This document shows positions 47,294 through 55,251 of a DNA stretch of 64,000 nt, piece by piece. The DNA comes from Acidovorax sp. FHTAMBA (GTDB lineage Bacteria > Pseudomonadota > Gammaproteobacteria > Burkholderiales > Burkholderiaceae_C). The stretch spans positions 2,487,501-2,551,500 of the forward strand of contig NZ_CP152407.1 in NCBI RefSeq assembly GCF_038958875.1, given 5' to 3'. The position numbers and the translations under genes are program-made. Positions within the stretch are counted from its first letter, which is position 1. Each line of letters begins with the position of its first letter. The notes beneath the pieces are model-generated. The model was given only the letters and a program-made list of their open reading frames with translations. It had not been told where the DNA came from and did no database searches.

Positions 47294-48331
47294 ATGACCG
47301 AGCCCATTCGCCTCACCCAGTACAGCCACGGCGCCGGTTGTGGCTGCAAGATCAGCCCCAAGGTGCTGGACGTGATCCTGGCGGGCAGCGGTTCGCAAAC
47401 GCTGGACCCGCGCCTGTGGGTGGGCAACACCTCGCGCGACGATGCGGCCGTGTATGCGCTGGACGGCGAGCGCGGCGTGGTGTCCACCACCGATTTCTTC
47501 ATGCCCATCGTCGATGATCCGTATGACTTTGGCCGCATTGCCGCCACCAACGCCATCAGCGATATCTACGCCATGGGCGCCGATCCGTTGATGGCCATTG
47601 CCATTCTGGGCTGGCCCGTCAACGTGCTGCCCCCCGAGGTGGCGCGCGACGTGGTGCGCGGCGGGCGGGCTGCGTGCGATGCGGCGGGCATACCGCTGGC
47701 AGGCGGGCACTCCATCGATGCGCCCGAGCCCATCTTTGGCCTGGCGGTGACGGGCGTGGTGGACAAGCAGCACTTGAAGCGCAACGACACCGCCACCGCC
47801 GGGTGCCGCCTGTACCTCACCAAGCCGCTGGGCATTGGCATCCTCACCACCGCCGAGAAAAAGTCGAAACTGCGGCCCGAAGACGTGGGCGTGGCGCGCG
47901 ACTGGATGTGCACGCTGAACACCCCCGGCAGCCGCTTTGGCAAGCTTCCCGGCGTGGCCGCCATGACCGATGTAACCGGCTTTGGTCTGCTGGGGCACCT
48001 GGTGGAGATGGCCGAAGGCAGCGGGGTAACCGCGCAGATCGACTACGCCGCCGTGCCGCGCCTGGCGGGCGTGTCGCACTACCTGGCCGAGGGCTGCGCA
48101 CCCGGCGGCACGCTGCGCAACTTTGACAGCTACGGCCACCAGATTGCCGCGCTGGCGCAGGAAGAACACAAGCTGCTGCTGTGCGATCCGCAAACCAGCG
48201 GCGGCCTGCTGGTGGCGGTGACGCCCGAGGGCGAAGCGGAGTTTCTGGCAGTGGCCGCCGGGCTGGGGCTGGCCCTTGAGCCCATCGGGCAGATGACAAC
48301 GCGACAGCAGTTTGCCGTGGAAGTGCGCTGA
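47294..48331 (+). CDS. selD: Selenophosphate synthetase
   Basis: The 345-residue enzyme makes selenophosphate from selenide and ATP. The active-site motif SHGAGCGCK has Cys16 and Lys19, so this is the cysteine form with no selenocysteine; the frame contains no internal TGA. The glycine-rich ATP/Mg region (NAISDIYAMGADPLMA) and C-terminal LLLCDPQTSGGLLVAV are canonical. The ATG at 47294 begins the conserved N-terminus, and earlier frame is spurious. mnmH starts 25 nt after its stop, so selenophosphate is likely dedicated to tRNA 2-selenouridine. Confidence 0.96.
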   Translation: MTEPIRLTQYSHGAGCGCKISPKVLDVILAGSGSQTLDPRLWVGNTSRDDAAVYALDGERGVVSTTDFFMPIVDDPYDFGRIAATNAISDIYAMGADPLMAIAILGWPVNVLPPEVARDVVRGGRAACDAAGIPLAGGHSIDAPEPIFGLAVTGVVDKQHLKRNDTATAGCRLYLTKPLGIGILTTAEKKSKLRPEDVGVARDWMCTLNTPGSRFGKLPGVAAMTDVTGFGLLGHLVEMAEGSGVTAQIDYAAVPRLAGVSHYLAEGCAPGGTLRNFDSYGHQIAALAQEEHKLLLCDPQTSGGLLVAVTPEGEAEFLAVAAGLGLALEPIGQMTTRQQFAVEVR

Positions 48332-48356
48332 AACCTCGAACACACGCCATACACCC

Positions 48357-49463
48357 ATGCGCGACAACCTCACCGACTACGCACACATCTTTCTGAACGA
48401 TGTGCCCATGATGGACGTGCGTGCGCCGGTGGAGTTTGCGCAGGGCGCGTTTCCAGGCACCGTCAATCTGCCCCTGATGGACGACAGCGAGCGGCAGAAG
48501 GTAGGCACCTGCTACAAGCAGCAGGGCCAGCAGGCGGCCATTGCGCTGGGCCACACACTGGTGTCCGGGCGCACACGGCAAGACCGTATAGAAGCCTGGG
48601 CCGGGTTTGCCAGGGCGCACGCACAGCACGGGGTGCTGTACTGCTTTCGTGGCGGGCTGCGCTCGCAGATCGTGCAGCAGTGGCTTTACAGCGAGGCGGG
48701 TATTGCCTACCCGCGCGTCATTGGCGGCTACAAGGCCTTGCGAAGCTTTTTGCTCGACACCACCGAAGCGGCCGCGTCGCAGTGCGGTTTTTATGTACTC
48801 AGTGGCCTGACCGGCACGGGCAAGACGGAACTGCTGGCGCAGCTGCCCCACGGGCTGGACCTGGAAGGCCATGCCAACCACCGCGGCTCCAGCTTTGGCA
48901 GCCGCGTTAGCGGCCAGCCCGCGCAGATCGATTTTGAGAACCGCCTGGCCATCGACATCCTGAAAAAACGCGCAGCAGGCCACCAGACCCTGGTGGTGGA
49001 AGACGAAGGCCGCCACGTGGGCAGGTGCGCCGTGCCGCTACCGTTGCGCCAGCGGCTGGAGCAGGTGCCCATCGTCTGTCTGACGGACGACTTTGACGGC
49101 CGCGTCGAGCGCATATTGCAGGACTACGTGGTGCAGCAATGCGCCGCTTTTGTGGCCGCGCAGGGGCCGCAGGCGGGTGTTGACCTGTTTGCCGCACGCC
49201 TGCTGGAGAGCCTGGACAAACTGGTCAAGCGTCTGGGCGGGACACTGCACCAGAGCCTGCGCGCGGCAATGCAACGCGCACTGGCGGTGCAGAAAGACAC
49301 CGGCAACGCCGAGTTGCACCGCGACTGGATCACCGTGCTGATGCGCCATTACTACGACCCCATGTACGCCTTTCAGCGCAGCAACCGCGCGGAACGCATT
49401 TGCTTTGAAGGGGACCATGCGGCCGTGCTGGCGTATTTGCGCGAACATCCTCTGGGCGGCTGA
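48357..49463 (+). CDS. mnmH: tRNA 2-selenouridine synthase
   Basis: The 368-residue protein replaces sulfur by selenium in mnm5s2U34 of tRNAs, using a geranylated intermediate. The N-terminal rhodanese domain has catalytic Cys96 in YCFRGGLRS. A P-loop domain follows with GLTGTGKTELL (150-160) and the LEGHANHRGSSFG segment. The start at 48357 is preferred over ATG 48312, which overlaps selD. It uses substrate tRNA modified by MnmC (encoded at 25592) and selenophosphate from SelD. Confidence 0.95.
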   Translation: MRDNLTDYAHIFLNDVPMMDVRAPVEFAQGAFPGTVNLPLMDDSERQKVGTCYKQQGQQAAIALGHTLVSGRTRQDRIEAWAGFARAHAQHGVLYCFRGGLRSQIVQQWLYSEAGIAYPRVIGGYKALRSFLLDTTEAAASQCGFYVLSGLTGTGKTELLAQLPHGLDLEGHANHRGSSFGSRVSGQPAQIDFENRLAIDILKKRAAGHQTLVVEDEGRHVGRCAVPLPLRQRLEQVPIVCLTDDFDGRVERILQDYVVQQCAAFVAAQGPQAGVDLFAARLLESLDKLVKRLGGTLHQSLRAAMQRALAVQKDTGNAELHRDWITVLMRHYYDPMYAFQRSNRAERICFEGDHAAVLAYLREHPLGG

Positions 49464-49504
49464 CAGGCGGCAGGCTGTTTTAGCAGCCGTCAGCGCCGCC
49501 GCCA

Positions 49505-51820
49505 CTACGCATTGCGCTCAGGCACTGCCCACCAGCCAGGCAGCAGCCTGCGCACCTCATCGCGCGCGAACCGGTCGTCCATCAGATGCACCACGCCCTC
49601 GTCGCTGGGCGTGCGTATCACCCGCCCCGCCGCTTGCACGACCTTTTGCAGGCCGGGGTACAGGTAGGTGTAGTCATACCCCGCGCCAAACAGCGCCTGC
49701 ATGCGCTCGCGGATCTGTTCGTTCACCGGGTTGACCTGCGGCAGCCCCAGGGTGGCCAGAAAAGCGCCGATGAGCCGGTTGCCCGGCAGGTCGATTCCCT
49801 CGGCAAACGCACCGCCCAGCACCGCGAATGCAATGCCCTGGCCGGAGTCGGTGAAGCGGGCCAGAAACTCGCGCTGCTCGTCCTCCAGCATGCGGCGCGC
49901 CTGCGCCCAGTGCGGCACATCGGGATGCTGGTCTGCAAACAGGGCGGCCGCTTGCTGCAGGTAGTCATAGCTGCTGAAAAACGCCAGATAGTTGCCCGGC
50001 CGCACGCGAAACTGCTGGGCCATCAGCGCGACGATGGGCGCCAGCGATGCACTGCGGTGCGTGTAGCGGGTGGAGATGTGCCGTGCCACCTGCACCTTGA
50101 GCTGCGCAGCGGCAAACGGCGATTCCACATCCACCCACACATGGTCTTCTGGCAACCCCAGCAAGTCGGCGTAGTAGCGCGCGGGCTGCAGCGTGGCCGA
50201 AAACAGCGTGCAGGTGTGCGCGGCGGCAAAACGCGGCTGCAGAAACGGTGCGGGCACCAAGTTGCGGATGCAGACCACCGAATCGCCTGGCCTGGGAGCC
50301 CCATGGGGCCCGGCTGCACGAGCCTGGGTGATGTCCACCATCGAATGCGCGTCCAGCAGGTCGGCCATGCGCTGCAAATGCAGCGCGTCGAAGTAGAAGG
50401 TCTGCAGTGCGCCAGCGGGCTCGGCAGGGTGGTCGGTGAAATGCTCGCTGAGGGTGGTGGTGCACTGCTGCAGCGCGGCCCGCAGCCTGTCGGGGAAGTC
50501 TTTCAGCACCGTGTAGGGCGCAGTGTGCGCCTTGTCCAGTGCCACCCAGGCGCGGCGCACCTTGTCGAGCGCCTTTTTCACCGGTGCGTGCTGCGCGGCG
50601 GTGGCGCTGCTGCGGGCCTGGGCCAGGGCGGCGGGGTGCAGCTCGGCCGTGAACATCTTGCGGCCGCGCTCCACCAGGTTGTGGGCCTCGTCCACCAGCA
50701 GCGCCGTGCACCACTGGTTGGCCTGGGCGAGGCCGTGCAGCAGCCCGCCCAGGTCAAAGTAGTAGTTGTAGTCGCCCACCACCACATCGGCCCAGCGGGC
50801 CAGCTCTTGGCTCAGGTAATAGGGGCACACGTCGTGCTGCAGGGCCACTTCGCGTACGCGGGCCTGCAGGAAGGCGGGCGCGGGTTTACTTTCGATGTTG
50901 GTGGCCACGGCTGCGGCCCGAGCGGCGGGCAGCCGGTCGTAAAAGCCCCGTGCCAGCGGGCAGGATTCGCCGTGGCAGGCCTTGTCCGGGTGTTCGCACG
51001 CCTTGTCGCGCGCCACCAGCTCCAGCACACGCAGGGGCAGGGCCGGGGCGCTGTCCGAGAGGCGCGCGAGCGCATCCAGCGCTGTCTGGCGCCCCGAGGT
51101 CTTGGCGGCCAGAAAAAACACCTTGTCGATGCGCTGTGCCGGTGCGGCCTTGAGCAACGGGAACAGTGTGCCCATGGTCTTGCCAATGCCGGTGGGGGCC
51201 TGCGCCAGCAGGCAGCGCCCCGCTACCGCCGCCTTGTAAACCGCCTCTGCCAGCGGGCGCTGGCCGGTGCGAAAGCCACCAAACGGAAAGGTCAGCGCGT
51301 TCAGTGCCGCATCGCGCAACGCGCGGTGGGCCACCTGCTGTTCGGCCCAGGCGATGAAGCGCTGGCAGTGGGCGTCGAAGTGCTGGCGCAGTGCGTCGGC
51401 GCTGCAGCGTTCGGTGAACACCGTTTCCTGCTGCGTGCCCACTTCCACATACACCAGCGCCACGTCAATGTGCGTCAGCTGGTCCCGTTCGCACAACAGC
51501 CAGCCATACACCTTGGCCTGGGCCCAGTGCAGCTGGCGGTGTGATGCAGGCTGGCGGTCGAGCCGGCCCTTGAAGGTCTTGATCTCGTCGATGCGCTGGG
51601 CCTGCGCGTCATAGCCATCGGCGCGGCCCCGCACCTGCAGGCCCAGGTAGCCGCCGCTCAGGGCCACTTCTGCCCGGTAACCGGGGCCCCGGCGCGAGGC
51701 GGCCTGCGCATGGCCCGCCATGCCTTCCAGCGCGGTAGGTGCCGGGGTGAAGCGCAAGTCCAGATCGCCTTCCTTGGCCGTGAACTCACACAGCTCGCGC
51801 ACTGCCACGGTATAGGTCAC
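49505..51820 (-). CDS. Helicase with N-terminal PD-(D/E)XK nuclease-like domain and XPD/DinG-type motor
   Basis: The 771-residue protein joins an N-terminal RecB/Cas4-like nuclease fold to a superfamily 2 helicase. GRADGY (65-70, Asp68), DEIKTF (78-83, Glu79, Lys81) and HWAQAKVYGW (98-107) form the nuclease motif set. The motor has a Q-motif (TGQRPL), Walker A APTGIGKT (208-215), Walker B VDEAH and C-terminal motif V/VI residues. Four cysteines between them (CEH..CHGESC..CPYY) match the Fe-S cluster of XPD/DinG helicases. It likely unwinds 5'-3' and trims DNA. Its ATG overlaps the stop of the upstream nuclease-like gene by 4 nt. End abuts the convergent mnmH gene. Confidence 0.88.
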   Translation of the reverse strand: MTYTVAVRELCEFTAKEGDLDLRFTPAPTALEGMAGHAQAASRRGPGYRAEVALSGGYLGLQVRGRADGYDAQAQRIDEIKTFKGRLDRQPASHRQLHWAQAKVYGWLLCERDQLTHIDVALVYVEVGTQQETVFTERCSADALRQHFDAHCQRFIAWAEQQVAHRALRDAALNALTFPFGGFRTGQRPLAEAVYKAAVAGRCLLAQAPTGIGKTMGTLFPLLKAAPAQRIDKVFFLAAKTSGRQTALDALARLSDSAPALPLRVLELVARDKACEHPDKACHGESCPLARGFYDRLPAARAAAVATNIESKPAPAFLQARVREVALQHDVCPYYLSQELARWADVVVGDYNYYFDLGGLLHGLAQANQWCTALLVDEAHNLVERGRKMFTAELHPAALAQARSSATAAQHAPVKKALDKVRRAWVALDKAHTAPYTVLKDFPDRLRAALQQCTTTLSEHFTDHPAEPAGALQTFYFDALHLQRMADLLDAHSMVDITQARAAGPHGAPRPGDSVVCIRNLVPAPFLQPRFAAAHTCTLFSATLQPARYYADLLGLPEDHVWVDVESPFAAAQLKVQVARHISTRYTHRSASLAPIVALMAQQFRVRPGNYLAFFSSYDYLQQAAALFADQHPDVPHWAQARRMLEDEQREFLARFTDSGQGIAFAVLGGAFAEGIDLPGNRLIGAFLATLGLPQVNPVNEQIRERMQALFGAGYDYTYLYPGLQKVVQAAGRVIRTPSDEGVVHLMDDRFARDEVRRLLPGWWAVPERNA

Positions 51821-52755
51821 GGCGGGCCGTCCTGCGGTGCCGCTGGCCCCGTGCCCGGCGCTGGTTCACCCAGGTGGCACTGGACCCCTTGCTCTTCAGC
51901 GCGCAGCGGGGTGGATTTGCACAACGCCATCCAGACGGCAAACGGCAGGGTGCAGCTGCGATGCCGCGCGGGTCGCAATTGCTCAAACCGGCCGGTGTCC
52001 AGCCCGCCGTGCAGCACCCAGATGCCAAACTGCTCGGGTATCTCCTCGGGCTCTGCAATGCCTGCCGGGAACACGTAGTAGCACTCCTCGCACAGCCAGT
52101 GGTAGGCCTGCCGCTTCGCCTCATGCCGCAGGTCTGACAGCAGGTCGGCACGGCTGTATTTGATCTCGTGCACCATGGGCTGCAAGTACGAAGGTACCGA
52201 GGTGTTGCGCACCGAATACAGGTCAGGGCGGGCCATGCGCCATACGTTGGCGGCCCGCCGTGCGGCGGGGGTGTCGTCGCCTCCGGCCCACAAGGCAGAC
52301 TGCAAGGGCGTCGAGAAAGTTGCAGTGGTGATCGCTGACAGGGGGCGTTCAGCGGGTGGTACGGACTGCTGGGCCGCGCAAGCTTCTGCGCATGCTGCTG
52401 CCGCAGGGTGTTCGAGCAGTGCATGCAATGACAGTTCTGCCCACACAATGCGCCCGCCCTGCATCAACTGCGCAGCAAACTTGTGTGCCAGCCTGTCATG
52501 GCTGCTCACCGCGCGCACGTTGCGCTGGCGCGCAGCGGCCAGTGTACGGATGCCGTCTTCAGTCAGCTTCAGTGTTTCCAGCCCACCGGGGTCTGCGTGC
52601 AGGGCAATACATCCGGCAGCCAGCAGATCAATTTCGATCCCATCCCTGCACGGCCAGCCCGCCGACCGCCAGACCTGCATCAGACGTGTGTGGTGATGGC
52701 GGGTAAGGCGGATGGGTGGGGCAGGGTCTGGCAAAGGGGCGTTGGGTGACGTCAT
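51817..52755 (-). CDS. Hypothetical protein with PD-(D/E)XK nuclease-like core
   Basis: The 312-residue protein is not a family that I can name. Residues 35-85 look like a small winged helix (GIEIDLLAAGCIAL..LKLTEDGIRTLA). The centre has RPDLY (176-180), then VHEIKY (195-200) and KRQAYHW (214-220). This is the spacing of a PD-(D/E)XK nuclease active site (Asp178, Glu197, Lys199, and Gln/Tyr on the next helix). It overlaps the helicase start by 4 nt (ATGA), implying coupled translation and a joint job in DNA processing. It lies 70 nt downstream of the small gene at 52826, all co-directional with lexA. Confidence 0.75.
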   Translation of the reverse strand: MTSPNAPLPDPAPPIRLTRHHHTRLMQVWRSAGWPCRDGIEIDLLAAGCIALHADPGGLETLKLTEDGIRTLAAARQRNVRAVSSHDRLAHKFAAQLMQGGRIVWAELSLHALLEHPAAAACAEACAAQQSVPPAERPLSAITTATFSTPLQSALWAGGDDTPAARRAANVWRMARPDLYSVRNTSVPSYLQPMVHEIKYSRADLLSDLRHEAKRQAYHWLCEECYYVFPAGIAEPEEIPEQFGIWVLHGGLDTGRFEQLRPARHRSCTLPFAVWMALCKSTPLRAEEQGVQCHLGEPAPGTGPAAPQDGPP

Positions 52756-52825
52756 GAAATACGACCGAGCCACGCTGCATAGCCCGGCAGGGCCTTGCCG
52801 GGCTGTGCGATGGAGTTGTCCATTG

Positions 52826-53359
52826 TCAAACGTGCATGACCGCCCTGGAGCCTCCATAGGCCTGCAGCGCTGCCTCAGAGGCGGCCAGGCGGTCAAGCTC
52901 TGCGCACACGTCGGCCATGCGTCCGGCAATGACAAGCCTGCCCGTACCGCCCGGCGCAGCGGCCTTGCGCACGACCATGGTGGGCCGGCGTGCCGTGGCG
53001 GGCGCAGCCCATGGCGAACCTGTGGCATTGCAAGAAGGCGCCAACGGCAAAAAACCTCTGCCGGGTGCCTGCGCCAGCCGGCTCCGGGTTCTGGCTGAAG
53101 GGGCCGGGGGGTTGACGGTGAACGGCCAGTTGCCACGCGGCGGGCGCTGGCCGGGAAGGATCGCCGGACGGCTTTGGGGCGCCCGCGGTGTGTCCGGCGT
53201 CACGGCATGGTCGTGCGGCGCGGGGGCCTGCGCAGGCCGGGTGACCGGCGTGGCATAGACGGTGGATTGTTGAGCCAAAGGGCTTGTGTGGCGCAGCCAG
53301 CGGACCAGGTGGCGCAGCGGGTGGACGAGCGTCGAAAGGGTGGTCAAGGCAATTCCCAT
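52826..53359 (-). CDS. Conserved hypothetical protein downstream of lexA
   Basis: The 177-residue protein has a short N-terminal amphipathic or membrane-prone segment (MGIALTTLSTLVHPLRHLVRWL), a long Pro/Arg/Ala-rich disordered middle and a conserved-looking C-terminal helix RLVIAGRMADVCAELDRLAA. No known domain. GGAG lies 9 nt before the ATG at 53359. It is 161 nt downstream of lexA on the same strand, the gap holding two hairpins. The position suggests partial co-expression with lexA, but function is unknown. Confidence 0.6.
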   Translation of the reverse strand: MGIALTTLSTLVHPLRHLVRWLRHTSPLAQQSTVYATPVTRPAQAPAPHDHAVTPDTPRAPQSRPAILPGQRPPRGNWPFTVNPPAPSARTRSRLAQAPGRGFLPLAPSCNATGSPWAAPATARRPTMVVRKAAAPGGTGRLVIAGRMADVCAELDRLAASEAALQAYGGSRAVMHV

Positions 53360-53426
53360 GTGAAAACTCCGAAGGTCGGGGGTTGGCCATAGGCAGGATT
53401 GCGAAGTGAACCGGCGCCGCAGGGCT

Positions 53427-53451
53427 GGCGTACCGGAAAAACCGGTACGCC
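53427..53451. repeat. Perfect 10-bp inverted repeat with A5 loop
   Basis: GGCGTACCGG-AAAAA-CCGGTACGCC. No T-run follows, so it is not a standard intrinsic terminator; it could be a transcript-stabilising hairpin or a protein-binding site between lexA and the downstream gene. Confidence 0.8.
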
Positions 53452-53478
53452 AAACGCCCGCCACCTGCAGCGCGGCAG

Positions 53479-53498
53479 CTCGCGAACAGGTTCGCGAG
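53479..53498. repeat. Second perfect inverted repeat downstream of lexA
   Basis: CTCGCGAA-CAGG-TTCGCGAG, an 8-bp stem with 4-nt loop, 23 nt from the lexA stop. Together with the A5-loop hairpin 28 nt further downstream it could attenuate readthrough from lexA. Confidence 0.8.
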
Positions 53499-53520
53499 GG
53501 GATGCGAAGGAGCGCTCTGG

Positions 53521-54195
53521 CTACATCAGCATGGTGTTCCGGATGAGGCCGACGGCCAGGCCTTCAATCTCAAACGGTTCACCGGGCTGCACGACGATGA
53601 CCGGGTAGTCGGGGTTTTCGGGCAGCAGTTCGATGGCGGTTGCGGTACGGCGCAAGCGCTTGACGGTGACGTCGTCTCCGAGGCGCGCCACGATGATCTG
53701 GCCGTTGCGCGCTTCGCGGGTGGACTGCACCGCAAGCAGGTCACCATCCATGATGCCGGCGTCGCGCATCGACATGCCGCGCACCTTGAGCAGGTAGTCT
53801 GGCTTGTGCTGAAACAGGCTGTTTTCCACGCTGTAGGTCTGGTCCACATGCTCCTGCGCGAGAATGGGTGAACCCGCCGCCACGCGGCCCACCAAAGGCA
53901 GTACCAGCTGCGACAGGCCCGGGATGGGCAGGCTGAACTGGTTGCCGCGCGCTGCGTTGATGGAGCGCACGGTTTCGCTGCGCAACCGGATGCCGCGGGA
54001 TGTGCCGCTGACCAGCTCGATCACCCCCTTGCGGGCCAGGGCCTGCAAGTGCTCTTCAGCGGCATTGGCCGACTTGAACCCCAGCTCGGCGGCAATTTCT
54101 GCCCGTGTGGGCGGGGCGCCGGTGCGGGCGATGGCAGTCTGGATGAGATCCAGAATCTGTTGCTGGCGGGCTGTGAGTTTGGGGTTGTCGAGCAT
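53521..54195 (-). CDS. lexA: LexA repressor
   Basis: The 224-residue SOS repressor has an N-terminal winged helix (LTARQQQILDLIQTAI to about residue 65) and a C-terminal S24 protease domain. The autocleavage site is Ala107-Gly108, with catalytic Ser142 and Lys179. It represses SOS genes until RecA filaments trigger cleavage. Two LexA boxes lie immediately upstream, so it is autoregulated. It heads a co-directional run that includes the PD-(D/E)XK protein and the nuclease-helicase. Confidence 0.97.
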   Translation of the reverse strand: MLDNPKLTARQQQILDLIQTAIARTGAPPTRAEIAAELGFKSANAAEEHLQALARKGVIELVSGTSRGIRLRSETVRSINAARGNQFSLPIPGLSQLVLPLVGRVAAGSPILAQEHVDQTYSVENSLFQHKPDYLLKVRGMSMRDAGIMDGDLLAVQSTREARNGQIIVARLGDDVTVKRLRRTATAIELLPENPDYPVIVVQPGEPFEIEGLAVGLIRNTMLM

Positions 54196-54232
54196 GGTGG
54201 TTCCCGTTGGAGGCAGCTACAGTGGCGCACAA

Positions 54233-54248
54233 CTGTTTTTTAATCCAG
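54233..54248. promoter_or_regulatory. LexA box 1
   Basis: CTGTTTTTTAATCCAG fits CTG-N10-CAG, the symmetric frame of proteobacterial SOS boxes, with an A/T-rich centre. It lies 38 nt before the lexA start. Confidence 0.8.
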
Positions 54249-54251
54249 TAA

Positions 54252-54267
54252 CTGTATTTTTCACCAG
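54252..54267. promoter_or_regulatory. LexA box 2
   Basis: CTGTATTTTTCACCAG, a second CTG-N10-CAG site 3 nt from the first. It ends 17 nt before the start of the divergent asparaginase gene, so LexA bound here could also block that promoter. Confidence 0.8.
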
Positions 54268-54284
54268 TTTTTCGGAGTGCGCAA

Positions 54285-55229
54285 GTGAGTGGGCAAAAAA
54301 TTGTGGTTTTGGGCACCGGGGGCACGATTGCGGGCACCTCGGCGCAGGCGGGGGACAACATTGGCTACACGGCGGCCCAGGTGGGTGTCGCGCGGCTGCT
54401 GGAGGCCGTGCCCGGGTTGCAGGCGATGGCGGGCACGCTGCTGGCCGAGCAGGTGGCCCAGATTGACAGCAAGGACATGGACGGGGAGGTGTGGCGTGCT
54501 CTGGCCCTGCGCTGCGCCCACCATCTCACAGACCCTGAGGTGCGCGGGATCGTTATCACCCACGGCACCGACACGCTGGAGGAAACTGCCTGGTTCTTGC
54601 ACCAGGTGCTGGACGCCCGAAAGCCCGTGGTGCTGACCTGCGCCATGCGCCCGGCCACCGCGCTGACGCCCGATGGCCCCCAGAACCTGCTGGACGCCGT
54701 GGCCGTGGCCACGGCGCCCGGCGCCACTGGCGTGCTGACGGTGGCCGCCGGGGAGGTGCATGGCGCGCGGCATGTGCAGAAGGTGCATCCGTACCGTGTC
54801 CACGCTTTCACGTCGGGCGATGTGGGACCTCTCGCGTTTGTGGAGGAGGGGGCTGTGCGTTTGACGCAAAATTGGCCTCCATCGCTTGATGGTAAAGCGC
54901 AAATAGCTATTGAAAAAATAGCAAACATCGCCACCTGGCCCCGCGTGGAAATTGTCGTCAGCCATGCAGGCGCCACCGGGGCGGTGGTGGATGTGCTGGT
55001 GCGCGATGGCGTGCAGGGCCTGGTGGTGGCCTGCACGGGCAACGGCACCATTCACCATGCGCTGGAGGCAGCGCTTGTGCGCGCGCAGGCGGCTGGTGTG
55101 AAGGTGGTGCGGTCTACGCGGTGCCCCCTGGGGCAGGTGCTGCCCAAGCCGGGGGATGTGCTTGCGGATTCGCGCGGCCTGTCTCCGGTCAAGGCGCGCA
55201 TCGCCTTGATGCTGGACCTGCTTCGCTAG
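54285..55229 (+). CDS. ansA: L-asparaginase (type I/II classical fold)
   Basis: The 314-residue enzyme hydrolyses L-asparagine to aspartate and ammonia. IVVLGTGGTIAGT (5-17) holds the first catalytic Thr, and VITHGTDTLEETAWFL (about 86-101) holds the second Thr-Asp-Lys-type set. There is no signal peptide, so it is cytoplasmic. GTG at 54285 directly precedes the first strand. Residues about 195-213 (QNWPPSLDGKAQIAIEKIA) are encoded by a palindromic repeat within a normally variable surface region. It is divergent from lexA across two SOS boxes. Confidence 0.9.
   Translation: MSGQKIVVLGTGGTIAGTSAQAGDNIGYTAAQVGVARLLEAVPGLQAMAGTLLAEQVAQIDSKDMDGEVWRALALRCAHHLTDPEVRGIVITHGTDTLEETAWFLHQVLDARKPVVLTCAMRPATALTPDGPQNLLDAVAVATAPGATGVLTVAAGEVHGARHVQKVHPYRVHAFTSGDVGPLAFVEEGAVRLTQNWPPSLDGKAQIAIEKIANIATWPRVEIVVSHAGATGAVVDVLVRDGVQGLVVACTGNGTIHHALEAALVRAQAAGVKVVRSTRCPLGQVLPKPGDVLADSRGLSPVKARIALMLDLLR
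54868..54924. repeat. Palindromic element copy 9, inside ansA
   Basis: AAAATTGGCCTCCATCGCTT, GATGGTAAAGCGCAAATAGC, TATTGAAAAAATAGCAAA. Match to the consensus covers both flanks and the core. The ansA frame crosses it without a stop. Confidence 0.92.
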
Positions 55230-55251
55230 CCCAAGCCAAGGACTGCACGGT

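Noticed and set aside
47339..47350. Selenocysteine in SelD
   Set aside because: The active-site position is a TGT cysteine and there is no in-frame TGA, so this is the Cys form.
49586..51544. 652-codon plus-strand open frame
   Set aside because: Antisense to the helicase, which has Walker motifs and Fe-S cysteines; no start signal.
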